A stretch of 64,000 nucleotides of DNA from Planctomycetota bacterium. GTDB taxonomy: Bacteria; Planctomycetota; JAJSAM01; JAJVHW01. Every line of letters starts with the position of its first letter. Positions within the stretch are counted from its first letter, which is position 1. The notes beneath the pieces were generated by a model. That model had not been told where the DNA came from, did not search any database, and was given only the letters and a program-made list of their open reading frames with translations. Where the stretch lies: positions 87,960-151,959 of the forward strand of contig JAIOPE010000037.1 of assembly GCA_021414065.1 (NCBI GenBank). The letters are read 5' to 3'. This document shows, in pieces, positions 26,393 to 36,352 of the stretch. The translations under genes were made by a program, and so were the position numbers.

Positions 26393-27463
26393 TCAGTACC
26401 AGAGCACCAGGCCCACGTGGAGGGCGATGGCGAAGTAGACGAAGATGGAGACGGGCACGTGAACCCACCGCCACAGGCGGAGCTGGAAGTCGATGCGGCG
26501 CGCGGCGGCCGTGGTCCAGAGTAGGTAGTCGCGCGTTCCGGCCATGACGATCACGTCGCGCACGAGTTCGGCCTGATCGGGGTACTTCATCGCAACGCGG
26601 GCGAGCACGCCCTCGCTCCGTTTCCGCAGGTCGTCGAACGACGTCGTGCGCGCGAACATCTCGCGCACCTCGGCCTGCAACTCCGGCGACATCGTTCCCG
26701 CAACGCCCGCGATGCACGCTTCGTAGTTCTCCCGCGCGACGCCCGCTTCCTCGAAGGGGATCTCGCCGCCCTCCTTCGCGAGCTTCGGCGGCAGCAGGCG
26801 GTACATCACGGCAAGCACAACGCCCGTCACGAGCAGCACGCCGGAGCCGACGAGCAGTACCCACCCGAGCGGGTGGCGCAACACGCCGTCGGCATGGAAC
26901 CAGACGCCGACGCAGGCCGCGGCGCCGACGCCCATGTGCATCTCGAGCCACGGTTCGAGGCGCCCGAGCGGCTCGCGCTTGCGGAGTTGCACGAACCGGA
27001 TCGCTTTGCCGCCGATGTCGGCCGTGCGGATCTCCGCGCGCTGGATCTTCTCGACATGGAAGCGGCGCAGCACTTCGTCTGCGGCGACCAGGATCTCGGC
27101 GTCGTTCGCGTACGCGCCGCTCAGCACCTTCTTGTTGAGGAGTTGGATCTCGGACCAGCACGAGTCCACCATGCCGCGGGGCGCCCGGCCCCAGTCGCGG
27201 AAGAACTTCAGCTTCACGCTCCACTTGCGGAACACGAACGCGAGCGTCGCCACAAACAGGGCGAGAACCACGTTCCCCGACCAGATGAACCAAGTGCGTT
27301 CGTCGCCCGCGAAGCCGCGCAGCGCGCTGTTCATCCAGACCCATGCAGCAACGCCCGGCAGGAGCACCGCAGCGAGCCAGATCCACGTGCCGGGGCGGCC
27401 GAGGAACCGCACGGCGAACCGGCGGTTCAGGAGTTTGACGTCGCTGCCGGCGGTGACGCTCAA
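26393..27463 (-). CDS. Cytochrome b-like integral membrane protein
   Basis: Multiple TM segments with paired histidines (EMHMGVGAAACVGVWFHADG; WVHVPVSIFVYFAIALHVGLVLWY); TTG start overlapping the upstream stop is proposed. Confidence 0.68.
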   Translation of the reverse strand: MSVTAGSDVKLLNRRFAVRFLGRPGTWIWLAAVLLPGVAAWVWMNSALRGFAGDERTWFIWSGNVVLALFVATLAFVFRKWSVKLKFFRDWGRAPRGMVDSCWSEIQLLNKKVLSGAYANDAEILVAADEVLRRFHVEKIQRAEIRTADIGGKAIRFVQLRKREPLGRLEPWLEMHMGVGAAACVGVWFHADGVLRHPLGWVLLVGSGVLLVTGVVLAVMYRLLPPKLAKEGGEIPFEEAGVARENYEACIAGVAGTMSPELQAEVREMFARTTSFDDLRKRSEGVLARVAMKYPDQAELVRDVIVMAGTRDYLLWTTAAARRIDFQLRLWRWVHVPVSIFVYFAIALHVGLVLWY

Positions 27464-29634
27464 CGGGCACCCAGGGCACGGAGGAACCCGCGCGGCTTGA
27501 AGCGGTGACACGTGTCGCAGGTGCGACCCTGCGGGTCCACGCCCGGCTTCTCGATGGCCGGGTTGTTGAACCACTGGCCCGCGTAGTCCGCGTCCTCGTG
27601 GATCGACGTCGCGGCCTTCGCCTTCGTCACGCGCTCCGCGTAAACGTACGTGCGGCCTTCACGCGCGTGGCACGACGCGCAGTCGCCACCCTTGTCGTGG
27701 AACTGCTTCCCTGGGAGGAGCGAGAGGTGCGTGCGCGGTGCGATCTTCGTCGGCGAGAGCGCATCGCGGATCTCTTCGTGGCACTCCTTGCAGTTCTTCG
27801 CGTCGGCCGGTGTGGACGTCTTCTTGCCGGTGCGCGCGAACTTCTCGGCGTCTTTCTCGTCGTGCGCGTGGCACCGCGTGCAGTCGGCGACGTCCGCGGG
27901 CGTGACGTACCCGATCTCGCCGCCTTCGACGTGGCAGCCGGTGCAGGGCACGCCGAGTCCGCCCTTCCACTTGGCGCCGACCACGTGCGACTTGTGGTCG
28001 AACTCCGGGACGGTCTTCTCGACGCTCGCGAGGCCCAGTTGCTCGCGGGTGGCGCCCACGTGGCACACGAGACACCCCTTCGCGGAACCCCCGGCGTCGG
28101 AGCGCGTCACCGGCGCCTCGAAGTGCGGATCGAAGCGCTGGAGATCGGCGCTCCACGACGCAGTTCCCGACGACGTGTGACAGGCGAGGCAGTCCGTGTT
28201 CGATGGCGCGGAGGGCAGGTGCGGGCCGTGCTTGAACGCACGCCCGTTCAGGGCGGACGTCAGCGCGGACGGGTCCCCGATGTGACAGTCACGGCACTCG
28301 AGCTTCTTGCCGTCCTTCGACGTCGCGCCGGCGTCGGTCGCATCGGCGAGTGTGCCACCGTTTCGCGTCACGCCGGGGTGATCGTGATTCGCGAACTTCA
28401 CGCCGCCGCTGATCGTCTCGCGCGCGACCTTCGCCTTCGCGACCGGGAGCTTGCCCTCGGCGTCGGCAGCGCCCGAGTGACACTTGAAACACGCCCACGC
28501 ACCGACGCCGTGCCCGGGCGCAGACCACGAGGCGTGGCACGCGACGCAGGCGTCGTAGTCGACGAGCGCGCCGCGACCGACCGGCTCGTCGGATGCCTTG
28601 CGCGCGGGGAAGAGCTTCGTCGCCGCGGCGTCGCGTTCGGGGTAGTGGCACGTGCGGCAACCGTCGGTCACCTTCCCCGACGTCTCGATCTTGTTCTCGG
28701 GCGCAGCGAGGTGCTTCTCGTGCGGGAACTTGCTGAAGACGACGAACGGCAGCCGCGTCGTGCGCCCCGGCGACGCGACGCCGACGAGCGGCTTCTTCTC
28801 GGCGTCCATGTGACACGACTCGCAGGCCTGCGCCGTGCCCGCGACCGGGTCGTAGTCCCAGATGGTGCGACTCGTCTTCACCGCGGCGTGGCACTTCGCG
28901 CAGTCGCCGTCGGCCGCGCCGTGGTCGCCGTGCAGGAACGAGCGGTCGTTCCCACGGTTCGCTGCGCTGCGGAAGCGCTGCGGCAGAATCGACGTCACCC
29001 CCGTGTGGCACGTCTCGCACGGCTTGCCGTCGCCGGTGACGTCGTCCTTCTTGACGAGTCCGCCCTTCGGCTCGTGTGCGCGGTGGCAGTCGGTGCAGGT
29101 GAAGTCGCCGTGCTTGCCGCCGGGCCGCCCGCCGGTGCCCGCGGCGCCGAGGCCGCCCTCGGGGAGGGAGAACTCGACCCAGCCCATCTCCTTTTCCACT
29201 CGGTGGCAGGAGAAGCAGGTGACCGACGTGTCTTTCAGATGCTCCTTGTGCGGGAACCGCGCGCCCACCGGAGCCGCGCGCGCGAACTGCGCGTCGAGGT
29301 TCTTCGCGGCCACATGGCACGTCATGCAGCCGTCGAGGTGGGCGTCGTCGCTCACCGCGAAGTTGTGGCAGACCCGGCACTCCTTGTCGGCCACACCGCC
29401 GCCGCCGGGGCGCTTCCCGCTGCGATCCAGCGCCGCCGCCTCGGCGAGCCCGGCCGAGATCGTCGCGGGAGAGAGATGCGGCTGGTGCGGGAAGCTGTAC
29501 GGACCGTCGCCGTAGGGCCCGGCGAACGTGGCCTGCGCCGCGACGATCGCAACGACACAGAGCGCCGCGCCGACCGCAGACACGGTGAGCCAGGCGGCGA
29601 GCGCACGCCCGCCGCGAGTTGTGCCGCGGATCAC
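27460..29634 (-). CDS. Membrane-anchored multihaem cytochrome c (18 CXXCH)
   Basis: N-terminal TM AWLTVSAVGAALCVVAIVAAQATFA; 18 CXXCH motifs counted in 724 aa. Confidence 0.92.
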   Translation of the reverse strand: MIRGTTRGGRALAAWLTVSAVGAALCVVAIVAAQATFAGPYGDGPYSFPHQPHLSPATISAGLAEAAALDRSGKRPGGGGVADKECRVCHNFAVSDDAHLDGCMTCHVAAKNLDAQFARAAPVGARFPHKEHLKDTSVTCFSCHRVEKEMGWVEFSLPEGGLGAAGTGGRPGGKHGDFTCTDCHRAHEPKGGLVKKDDVTGDGKPCETCHTGVTSILPQRFRSAANRGNDRSFLHGDHGAADGDCAKCHAAVKTSRTIWDYDPVAGTAQACESCHMDAEKKPLVGVASPGRTTRLPFVVFSKFPHEKHLAAPENKIETSGKVTDGCRTCHYPERDAAATKLFPARKASDEPVGRGALVDYDACVACHASWSAPGHGVGAWACFKCHSGAADAEGKLPVAKAKVARETISGGVKFANHDHPGVTRNGGTLADATDAGATSKDGKKLECRDCHIGDPSALTSALNGRAFKHGPHLPSAPSNTDCLACHTSSGTASWSADLQRFDPHFEAPVTRSDAGGSAKGCLVCHVGATREQLGLASVEKTVPEFDHKSHVVGAKWKGGLGVPCTGCHVEGGEIGYVTPADVADCTRCHAHDEKDAEKFARTGKKTSTPADAKNCKECHEEIRDALSPTKIAPRTHLSLLPGKQFHDKGGDCASCHAREGRTYVYAERVTKAKAATSIHEDADYAGQWFNNPAIEKPGVDPQGRTCDTCHRFKPRGFLRALGAR

Positions 29635-30677
29635 TTCGGCGCCCCTCCGAACCAGCCGGCCTTCCAGCCGACCAGTGCGAGGACCACGAGTCCGACGACC
29701 ACGACCACGATCCCGATGAGCTTCGACGTGCCGCCGCCGCCGCCCGCAGCCGTGGTCGGCTGCAACGTGGCGATGACCTGGCGCTGGCGGTAAAGCTCGG
29801 CCCAGTCCTTCGGCGAGAAGATGCCCTTCTCCACGAAGATCTCGCCGAGCGTGCGTCCTGACGTGCGGTGTTCCGTGAGCGCCTCGCGCGCTTGCTGGTC
29901 GGTCGCCTTGCCCATACGGACTGCATGGTTCGCGAGCACTTCGGCGAGCGGGTCCGACGCGCCGGCCGCGCCGCCCGCCTCGGGCGACCGCGCGACGAAC
30001 AGGCAGTCCACCGTGCCGAACGTGACGGCCGTCTGCGGCTCAAGCGGCGTCGCCGCCGAGATCCGCACGCCGCCGAGGAACGTGCCGTTCGCGGAGCCGA
30101 GGTCTTCGATGAGGAACCTACCCCCGTCGAACTTGATCTTCGCGTGCTTCGACGAGACGGACTGGTGCGGCACGACGATCTGGGCGTCGCCCTTCTCGCG
30201 GCCGACGATCACTTCCATCTCGGTGATCTCGATGGTCTGGTGCGCGTGCTCCGCGCCGAGCACGAGCCGCCCGTGCGCCGCCTTGAACCGCGCGATCTCC
30301 ACGAGCAGCGACTGCATGGTGCCCGCGCCGACGGCGACCGTCTTCTCCGTCCTCCCGAACCCCGAGTCCGACTCGGTGCCGCCCGTGGCCGTGATCTCGA
30401 GGATCGCGGGGCCGAAGACGAGCTTCTGCCCGCGTCGGAGCGGCACGTCAGCGTGGGGCGCGAGACGGTCGCCGTCGTCGATCCGCGTTCCGTTCGTCGA
30501 TCCGAGATCCGTGACCACCAGTTCCAGGCCGTCGGGACGGACCTTCGCGTGCTTCGACGAAATCTGCCCGTCGGCGACGACGATGTCGGCCGGCGCCTTG
30601 CGGCCGATCAGAAGCTCTCGGTCAAGGTCGAACTCCCGTTCGACTTTGCCATTGACGGTCAACCGCAGGCGGATCAT
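29631..30677 (-). CDS. Double FHA domain protein with C-terminal TM helix
   Basis: Two FHA signatures (LIGRKAPADIVVADGQISSKHAKV..LGSTNGTRI; IVGREKGDAQIVVPHQSVSSKHAKI..LGSANGTFL), TLGEIFVEKGIFSPKDW module, TM LIGIVVVVVGLVVLALVGW. Confidence 0.87.
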   Translation of the reverse strand: MIRLRLTVNGKVEREFDLDRELLIGRKAPADIVVADGQISSKHAKVRPDGLELVVTDLGSTNGTRIDDGDRLAPHADVPLRRGQKLVFGPAILEITATGGTESDSGFGRTEKTVAVGAGTMQSLLVEIARFKAAHGRLVLGAEHAHQTIEITEMEVIVGREKGDAQIVVPHQSVSSKHAKIKFDGGRFLIEDLGSANGTFLGGVRISAATPLEPQTAVTFGTVDCLFVARSPEAGGAAGASDPLAEVLANHAVRMGKATDQQAREALTEHRTSGRTLGEIFVEKGIFSPKDWAELYRQRQVIATLQPTTAAGGGGGTSKLIGIVVVVVGLVVLALVGWKAGWFGGAPK

Positions 30678-30827
30678 GGCTGCAAATCGTCCCTCCGCCC
30701 GCCGTCTCGTGCACGAGCGGGGGCATTGTTGGCGGGTGTCCCCGGAGCCGCAAGCCGATTCGCCTCAAAGTGTTCGCAGGGTCGGAACTTCTCCGCAAAC
30801 TCGCGCGTCGTTCGTCCCCGGTTCGCC

Positions 30828-33800
30828 TCAGTTCGTTCCGGCGACGATCTTCGCGGCCTCGGCGGCCATCTCCGTGCCCGGCACGGCAGCGACAACTGCG
30901 GCGGCCACCTCGCGGGCCTCGTCGCGGCGCAGCTTCGCGACGAGGTAGCGCGCCAGCCGCAGCCCGGTGGCCCCACGGAGCCGCGCCGGCGCGTGGGTCT
31001 GCGCCGCGCCGAGGTCCAGCGACGTCCGCCACGCCTGCTCCGCCAGTCGGCCGTCGCCGGCAGCGTGAGCGCAGACCCCGAGCGTGTCCCACGAGTTGGG
31101 GTCCTTCGGGGCGAGTTTCACCGCGCGATTCGCCATCTCCAGAGCGCGCGTCGCAGCCTGTTTGTCGGAACTCCAGATCCACGCCAGGTTGTTCGCCGCC
31201 GCCGCGTTACTTGGGTTCAGATCGAGGCTCGAGAGGAAGCACCTGGCTGCCTCTTCCGGACGATTCGCACGGATCGCAGTGCACCCGAGCACGAACGACG
31301 CCCGCGCGCGCAGCGGACGCGCGCCGGTGCCGAGTTCAGCAATCACCGCGGTCGCCACACGTTCCGCGTCGGCGTCTTCGCCCGACTGGGAGAGCACTTC
31401 GGACTCGAGGACGCGCGCCTCCGGTCCGGTGGCGCGACGGGCGATCTCCTTCGCCTCCGCGGTGCCGATGCCGCTGGCGACTGCGATCTGCGCCCGGAAC
31501 AGCTCCGAGCGTGCGCGCTGCGCGGCCGTCGCACTCGCCTCGAATGCTCGAGCGTCGGCAATCGCGTCATCGGGCCGGCCCGACTGCGCGAGCAGCGCGG
31601 CGAGGTGACGGGCGGGGGCTTCGGCGGTGGGCCGCGCATCGCGAAGGGCGCGCACGCGCGCGAGTGCCGCGTCGGCCCGGCCGCGCTGCGCAAGTTGAGC
31701 GGCGAAGGCCAACGGCACGCGCTCCCCGTCGTGGGTCCTGCACCATGCGTCCACACGCCGGGCCGCATCGTCTTCCCGACCGAGTTGGAGCAGCGCCGCC
31801 ACGACACCGCTCATCGCAGCGTCGTCGTCGGGTGCGATCCGTTGCGCCCGCTCGAACGCCTGCAGTGCGCCGTCGATGTCCTGACTGCGCAGCCGCATCG
31901 ATCCGCGGGCCACCCAGGCGAGGGCGGAGTCGGACTGCTCGGGCGGCAGATCCACGAGGAGTTGCTGCGCTCTGTCCGGGCGGCCGGCGGCGAAAGCTGC
32001 GGCGACTGCGCTCCAGCGCATGCGGATCGCCCAGTCGTCGCCAACCGCCGAGTTCGCGAGGAACGCCTCGGCGGCGGACTCCGCTTCATCGAACGCGCCA
32101 CGCCGGAAGAGCACCACGATCCACGCATCCGCAGCGCGCGGGTTGGTCCGGTCCAGCTTCATCGCACCGAGCACCGTGCCTTCGCGCTCATCGACGGTGC
32201 CCGCGGCAGCGGCGTCCACGAGGCGGTCGGACACGCGACGGCGGATCGGGCTGTCCGGGTCCGTACGGGCCGCCGCAACGCGCATGTCTTCGAGTCCGAG
32301 GCGCACGTCGCCCGACCGGAAGAGCGCCTCACCGAGCAGGTAGCGCGCGACCGGCTCGTCGGGGGCAGACGCTGTCGCGCGCCGCAGTGCATCGACCGCC
32401 TCGGCCGACCGGCCTTCGGCGAGCAGGATTCGGCCATCCACGAGGTCGGTCACCCCCGCGACGCGCGACGCGGTCATGGCTGCGCGAATACGGCGCGCGT
32501 CGGCGAACCGCTCGGCGTCGGTCTCGCGCCCTTCGAGGATCGCGAAGATCGCGACCAGCGATGCGGCGGGGTCGCCGGGCTTTGACGTCAGGATGGCGCG
32601 AGACATCCCAACCGCGCCATCGACATTCCCCGCGTCGAAGAGTTGCCGTGCACGTTCTACGGAAACTGCGTCCGTGGATCGGCCCGGCATGTGCCCAGCC
32701 AGGACCGCATCCACTTCGGCCTGGTGCTCCGGCGCGAGACGCCCGCGAAAGCGGTCCGCGACTGCGTCGGCGCCTGCGGCATCGGACGAGAGCAGCAGTG
32801 CCTCGATGAGGAACACGAGCGTGGCGGGATCGGGCTTGCGGGCCAGATCCAGCAGGCGGCGCAGGTCCGCCGCCGCCGACCGCCAGTCCCCGGTCATGCG
32901 GGCGCACCTGGCGCGAACTGCCAGCAGTTCCTCGTCGTCCGGCTTCTTCTGAAGTGCGGCACTGGCGAGCGCCGACGCACCGATCGGGTCTCCTGCGGCG
33001 AAACGAGCGATCACCTGCGTCCGCGCCTCGACCTGCAGCCTTGGGCGAAGGGCGTTCGCGATCGAGATCGCGCGCGCCGCGTCGGTCCACGCGGCCGGCG
33101 TGCCGACCGCCGCCGACGCCGACGCGAGCAGGCACTGCAGGTCCGCGCGGCCCGGGGCTCCGCGTACCGCTCGTGCCGCCTGCGCAGCGGCGTCCGTAGT
33201 CCGTCCCCGAGCGAGCGAGAGCGACGCGAGGGCCGCCCAGTCGTCGGGCGACGCGTCGTCCCGCGACTCGACGAGCGGGCGGATCTCCGCAAGCGCGGAC
33301 TCGATCGCCTTCGTGCGCTCCGCGGCGGGCACGTCGGGTCGGAACTGCAGGAACGCCAGGCGCACCGCGGCGGCGACTTTGGCCCCCTGTGCGGACGCGT
33401 GGCGGAGCAGGACCTCGGCCTCGTCGATGCGCCCCTCTGCCCGACGGAGGTCGGCCGCGAGGAGGAGCACCGTCGGATCGTCGGGCCGCATCGCGAGCAG
33501 CGGAGCCACGTGCGCCGACGCGACGCTCCACGTGCCGTCTCGCATCGCGACTCCGGCGAGCGCGAGGCGCAGGTCCCCCTGCGGATCGGACTTGGCCGCC
33601 GCAGAGGTGACGCACGACATCGTGAGGCTGGCGCGGTCGCACCGCTCGCCGACGTCCAGAACCTCGGATGCAGTCGCAAGGTCCGGCCGTTCCGCAAGCG
33701 CCGCCGCAAAGTGAGACGACGCGCGAGTCGGCTCGTTCATGAGCAACGCGGCGCGCCCGGCGAGCAGGTGCGTGATCGCCCGGCGCGCCGGCGTGGCCGT

Positions 33801-34754
33801 GCCGTCCGCCGCCTGTAGCTCGTCTTCTGCGAGCGCCAGCGCCGTGGCCGGACGGCCGAGCACGATGTGAAGGCGGGCAACGGCGGGACTGAGCAGCGCC
33901 GGAAACGGCGCGGAGCCGACACGGGTGAGCGCCGCGTCCGCGTCTGCGAGCGCGCGGTCGAGTTCGGCTGACCGCAGGTCCGCCGGGATCTCGCCGTACG
34001 CCGCCACCGCGGCGACCGCTTGGAGGATCACGAGCGCGGGATCGACGTCGCCCGCCGCCCGCGCCGCCGCCAACGCCCGGGCCGCGTCGAGCGGACGCGG
34101 GGGCTGAATCGACAGATACGCTTGGCCGGCGATTCGGAGCAACGTCGCGTCGCCGCCGCGCACCTCGAGCGCTCGCTCCGCGACCTGAGCCGCTGCGGCG
34201 GCGCGACCGGTCGCGAGGAGAGTGCTCGCATAGGCGCGCGCAACCTCCCGGGACGTCGGCTCGAGTTCGAGCGCGCGCTTCATCGAGCCGAGAGCGAGTT
34301 CAGGGTCCAGGCCGAGGTCGTGCTCGCACAACCCGCGCACGAGCCACGCGCGCGCGTCGCGCGGCGTCGCCTCGGTGACTTCCGACATCAGCCGAAGAGC
34401 CGTCCTACGATCGCCGCTGTCGTAGGCGGATCCGGCCGTTTCTTTCAACCGCCACGGCTCGATCGGCTGCGGTCGCCAAAGCGACGACGTGGCGAACGCG
34501 AGTCCGCCGACGGTGGCCACTCCGAGCACCCAGCGCGCGATCTTCTTCCGGCGCGACCTGCTCACGTCGAACCGGCGCGGTGTCACCGTGCTGCCGCACC
34601 ATCCGCACGCCGATTCGTCGAAGAACGTGGACGATCCGCACGCGCAGAGTTGGAGGAACCCGGCCCCGCACCCGGCGCAGAGATCGGAGGCGCGGTCTGC
34701 GGGCCGCCCGCACGAGTAGCAGCGCGGGCTTCGCGCCGCGGCGACTTCGCTCAT
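30828..34754 (-). CDS. Large TPR-repeat protein with N-terminal zinc ribbons and TM segment
   Basis: 1308 aa; CYSCGRPADRASDLCAGCGAGFLQLCACGSSTFFDESACGWCG; TM VLGVATVGGLAFATSSLW; many TPR-like units. Confidence 0.82.
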   Translation of the reverse strand: MSEVAAARSPRCYSCGRPADRASDLCAGCGAGFLQLCACGSSTFFDESACGWCGSTVTPRRFDVSRSRRKKIARWVLGVATVGGLAFATSSLWRPQPIEPWRLKETAGSAYDSGDRRTALRLMSEVTEATPRDARAWLVRGLCEHDLGLDPELALGSMKRALELEPTSREVARAYASTLLATGRAAAAAQVAERALEVRGGDATLLRIAGQAYLSIQPPRPLDAARALAAARAAGDVDPALVILQAVAAVAAYGEIPADLRSAELDRALADADAALTRVGSAPFPALLSPAVARLHIVLGRPATALALAEDELQAADGTATPARRAITHLLAGRAALLMNEPTRASSHFAAALAERPDLATASEVLDVGERCDRASLTMSCVTSAAAKSDPQGDLRLALAGVAMRDGTWSVASAHVAPLLAMRPDDPTVLLLAADLRRAEGRIDEAEVLLRHASAQGAKVAAAVRLAFLQFRPDVPAAERTKAIESALAEIRPLVESRDDASPDDWAALASLSLARGRTTDAAAQAARAVRGAPGRADLQCLLASASAAVGTPAAWTDAARAISIANALRPRLQVEARTQVIARFAAGDPIGASALASAALQKKPDDEELLAVRARCARMTGDWRSAAADLRRLLDLARKPDPATLVFLIEALLLSSDAAGADAVADRFRGRLAPEHQAEVDAVLAGHMPGRSTDAVSVERARQLFDAGNVDGAVGMSRAILTSKPGDPAASLVAIFAILEGRETDAERFADARRIRAAMTASRVAGVTDLVDGRILLAEGRSAEAVDALRRATASAPDEPVARYLLGEALFRSGDVRLGLEDMRVAAARTDPDSPIRRRVSDRLVDAAAAGTVDEREGTVLGAMKLDRTNPRAADAWIVVLFRRGAFDEAESAAEAFLANSAVGDDWAIRMRWSAVAAAFAAGRPDRAQQLLVDLPPEQSDSALAWVARGSMRLRSQDIDGALQAFERAQRIAPDDDAAMSGVVAALLQLGREDDAARRVDAWCRTHDGERVPLAFAAQLAQRGRADAALARVRALRDARPTAEAPARHLAALLAQSGRPDDAIADARAFEASATAAQRARSELFRAQIAVASGIGTAEAKEIARRATGPEARVLESEVLSQSGEDADAERVATAVIAELGTGARPLRARASFVLGCTAIRANRPEEAARCFLSSLDLNPSNAAAANNLAWIWSSDKQAATRALEMANRAVKLAPKDPNSWDTLGVCAHAAGDGRLAEQAWRTSLDLGAAQTHAPARLRGATGLRLARYLVAKLRRDEAREVAAAVVAAVPGTEMAAEAAKIVAGTN

Positions 34755-35557
34755 TCGATGTCCACGATTGCTGCGACGATTGCGTCGATCACAGGCTCGC
34801 GCTTCGCCGCGACGAACTTCGCCGCGAGGTCCTTGCCGAGCGCGGGCTCCAACTTCTCGCGGAGCGCGTCGGTCGCGTGCACCAGCCGACCGAAGTTCGT
34901 CAGCGAGTTGTCGGACATGCGCTGTTCGAGGGCCGACATCTTCGCGGCGTCGGCCTGTCCCTCGACGACCAGCGCACGCAACTGCTCGATCGACCCTTCG
35001 CCGAGGACGAGACGCGCAGTCTCTTCTTCGTGCGCACGGACCAACTTCGCCACCGCCTCGCGTTGCGTGTCGGTGAGCCCGAGGTCGACACTGATCTGCC
35101 CGATCGATCGCCGGGGTGCGTCCGGAGTCGAGACGACCGAAGCGCGCGGCCGCCGAAGCAGTCGATCCACCGCGTCGGCGGAGATGAACACATTGCCAGC
35201 GCCGACCGTCGTCGGCCCGCCCACGCCGGACGAGCCACTAGCAGCGCTGGGCGCCGGGGTCGCAGGACTGACGACGGGCTGACCCGCCCGTCGCGCCGCG
35301 AGTTGCCTCTCTGCGGAAACCAGGCGGCGCTCAAGTTCGGCGATCCGCCGTCCGGTGCCGTCGGCGCGGTCGGCCTGATCGGCTAGGGATCGAGCGACCG
35401 ACCCGTTCAGCTCCGGCTCGGCGGAGTCACCCGACACACCGCCAGGCGCATCACGTGCGACCGCCGCCACCACGAACGACGTGGCGGCGGCCACACAGAT
35501 CGTCAACACCACTGAAGCCAACCGACTGGACCCCATAGACATCCCTCGATGCGTCAC
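34751..35557 (-). CDS. Hypothetical exported coiled-coil protein
   Basis: Signal-like SVVLTICVAAATSFVVAAVA, coiled-coil RIAELERRLVSAERQLA; stop overlaps the start of the TPR gene. Confidence 0.6.
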   Translation of the reverse strand: MTHRGMSMGSSRLASVVLTICVAAATSFVVAAVARDAPGGVSGDSAEPELNGSVARSLADQADRADGTGRRIAELERRLVSAERQLAARRAGQPVVSPATPAPSAASGSSGVGGPTTVGAGNVFISADAVDRLLRRPRASVVSTPDAPRRSIGQISVDLGLTDTQREAVAKLVRAHEEETARLVLGEGSIEQLRALVVEGQADAAKMSALEQRMSDNSLTNFGRLVHATDALREKLEPALGKDLAAKFVAAKREPVIDAIVAAIVDIE

Positions 35558-35586
35558 GGTGCCGGGTCAGAGCCCCGGGAATGCAG

Positions 35587-36207
35587 CTACGACTGAGCGG
35601 ACTTGCGAGCAGCGCGCGCCTTACGGCGACGACGGGACCAGCCGGCAAGCCCCGCAGCGCCGAGGCCGAAGAGTGCCCACGTGCCCGGTTCCGGGTTCGA
35701 GAACGCGTCGAGCTGAAGGGAGTCGCCGACGTTGTCGAAGTTGAAGGTCAGCGAAATGACGTTGTACCCGCTGTAGGTGCCGACCTGCGTCAGGCCGTAC
35801 GCTCCGGCCCCGTTCAGATCGAAGGTGAAGACGTTCGTCGTGTTCGATGCGAGCGCGCCGGTGACATTCGTCAGCCCCCCGAGCGTGATCGCCGAGTTCA
35901 CGCCATCCGTGAACGTCACGGACGCCAGGTAGGCACCCGTCACGAGACCCGTGACCAGTTCGAATCGCGGCGCGTGGTGCGTTGACGAGAATGTCGCGTC
36001 GTACACGAGGTAGTCGCCGCCCGTCGTCGATGCCGCGGTCAGGAAGAAGCTCCCGTCAACCACTGCGATCGTTCCGCCGACGACTCCTGCGTCGGGCGCG
36101 GTGAGGTCGACCGTGATCGATCCTCCGCTCGCGACGTCGGCCTGGGCGATGCCCGCGGCGGTGGCGAGGACGAGCGCCGCGACGCCCGCTTGGATATTCC
36201 GAATCAT
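35587..36207 (-). CDS. PEP-CTERM sorting domain protein
   Basis: Signal peptide MIRNIQAGVAALVLATAAGIAQA and C-terminal NPEPGTWALFGLGAAGLAGWSRRRRKARA. Confidence 0.85.
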   Translation of the reverse strand: MIRNIQAGVAALVLATAAGIAQADVASGGSITVDLTAPDAGVVGGTIAVVDGSFFLTAASTTGGDYLVYDATFSSTHHAPRFELVTGLVTGAYLASVTFTDGVNSAITLGGLTNVTGALASNTTNVFTFDLNGAGAYGLTQVGTYSGYNVISLTFNFDNVGDSLQLDAFSNPEPGTWALFGLGAAGLAGWSRRRRKARAARKSAQS

Positions 36208-36352
36208 GACTTGAGATGCTCCCGCTGGATGAGGTGGATTCTGTGAACTGAAACCCGGGTCGCGAGCGGACGGAGGCCGCCGCTCATCGACACGTGGACA
36301 GCACGGCCCGCCCCACATGGGGGCGGGCCGGCAGGTTCGGTCGGCGTTGCGA

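Noticed and set aside
25208-26524. Gly-rich 438-aa plus-strand ORF (GGAGGFGPPAGG repeats)
   Set aside because: Antisense shadow of the Pro-rich tract of the cNMP/Fe-S gene; no separate domain support
30828-34754. Plus-strand ORFs such as 29868-32585 (905 aa) as genuine genes
   Set aside because: Antisense to the double-FHA and TPR genes; the minus-strand frames have clear domains
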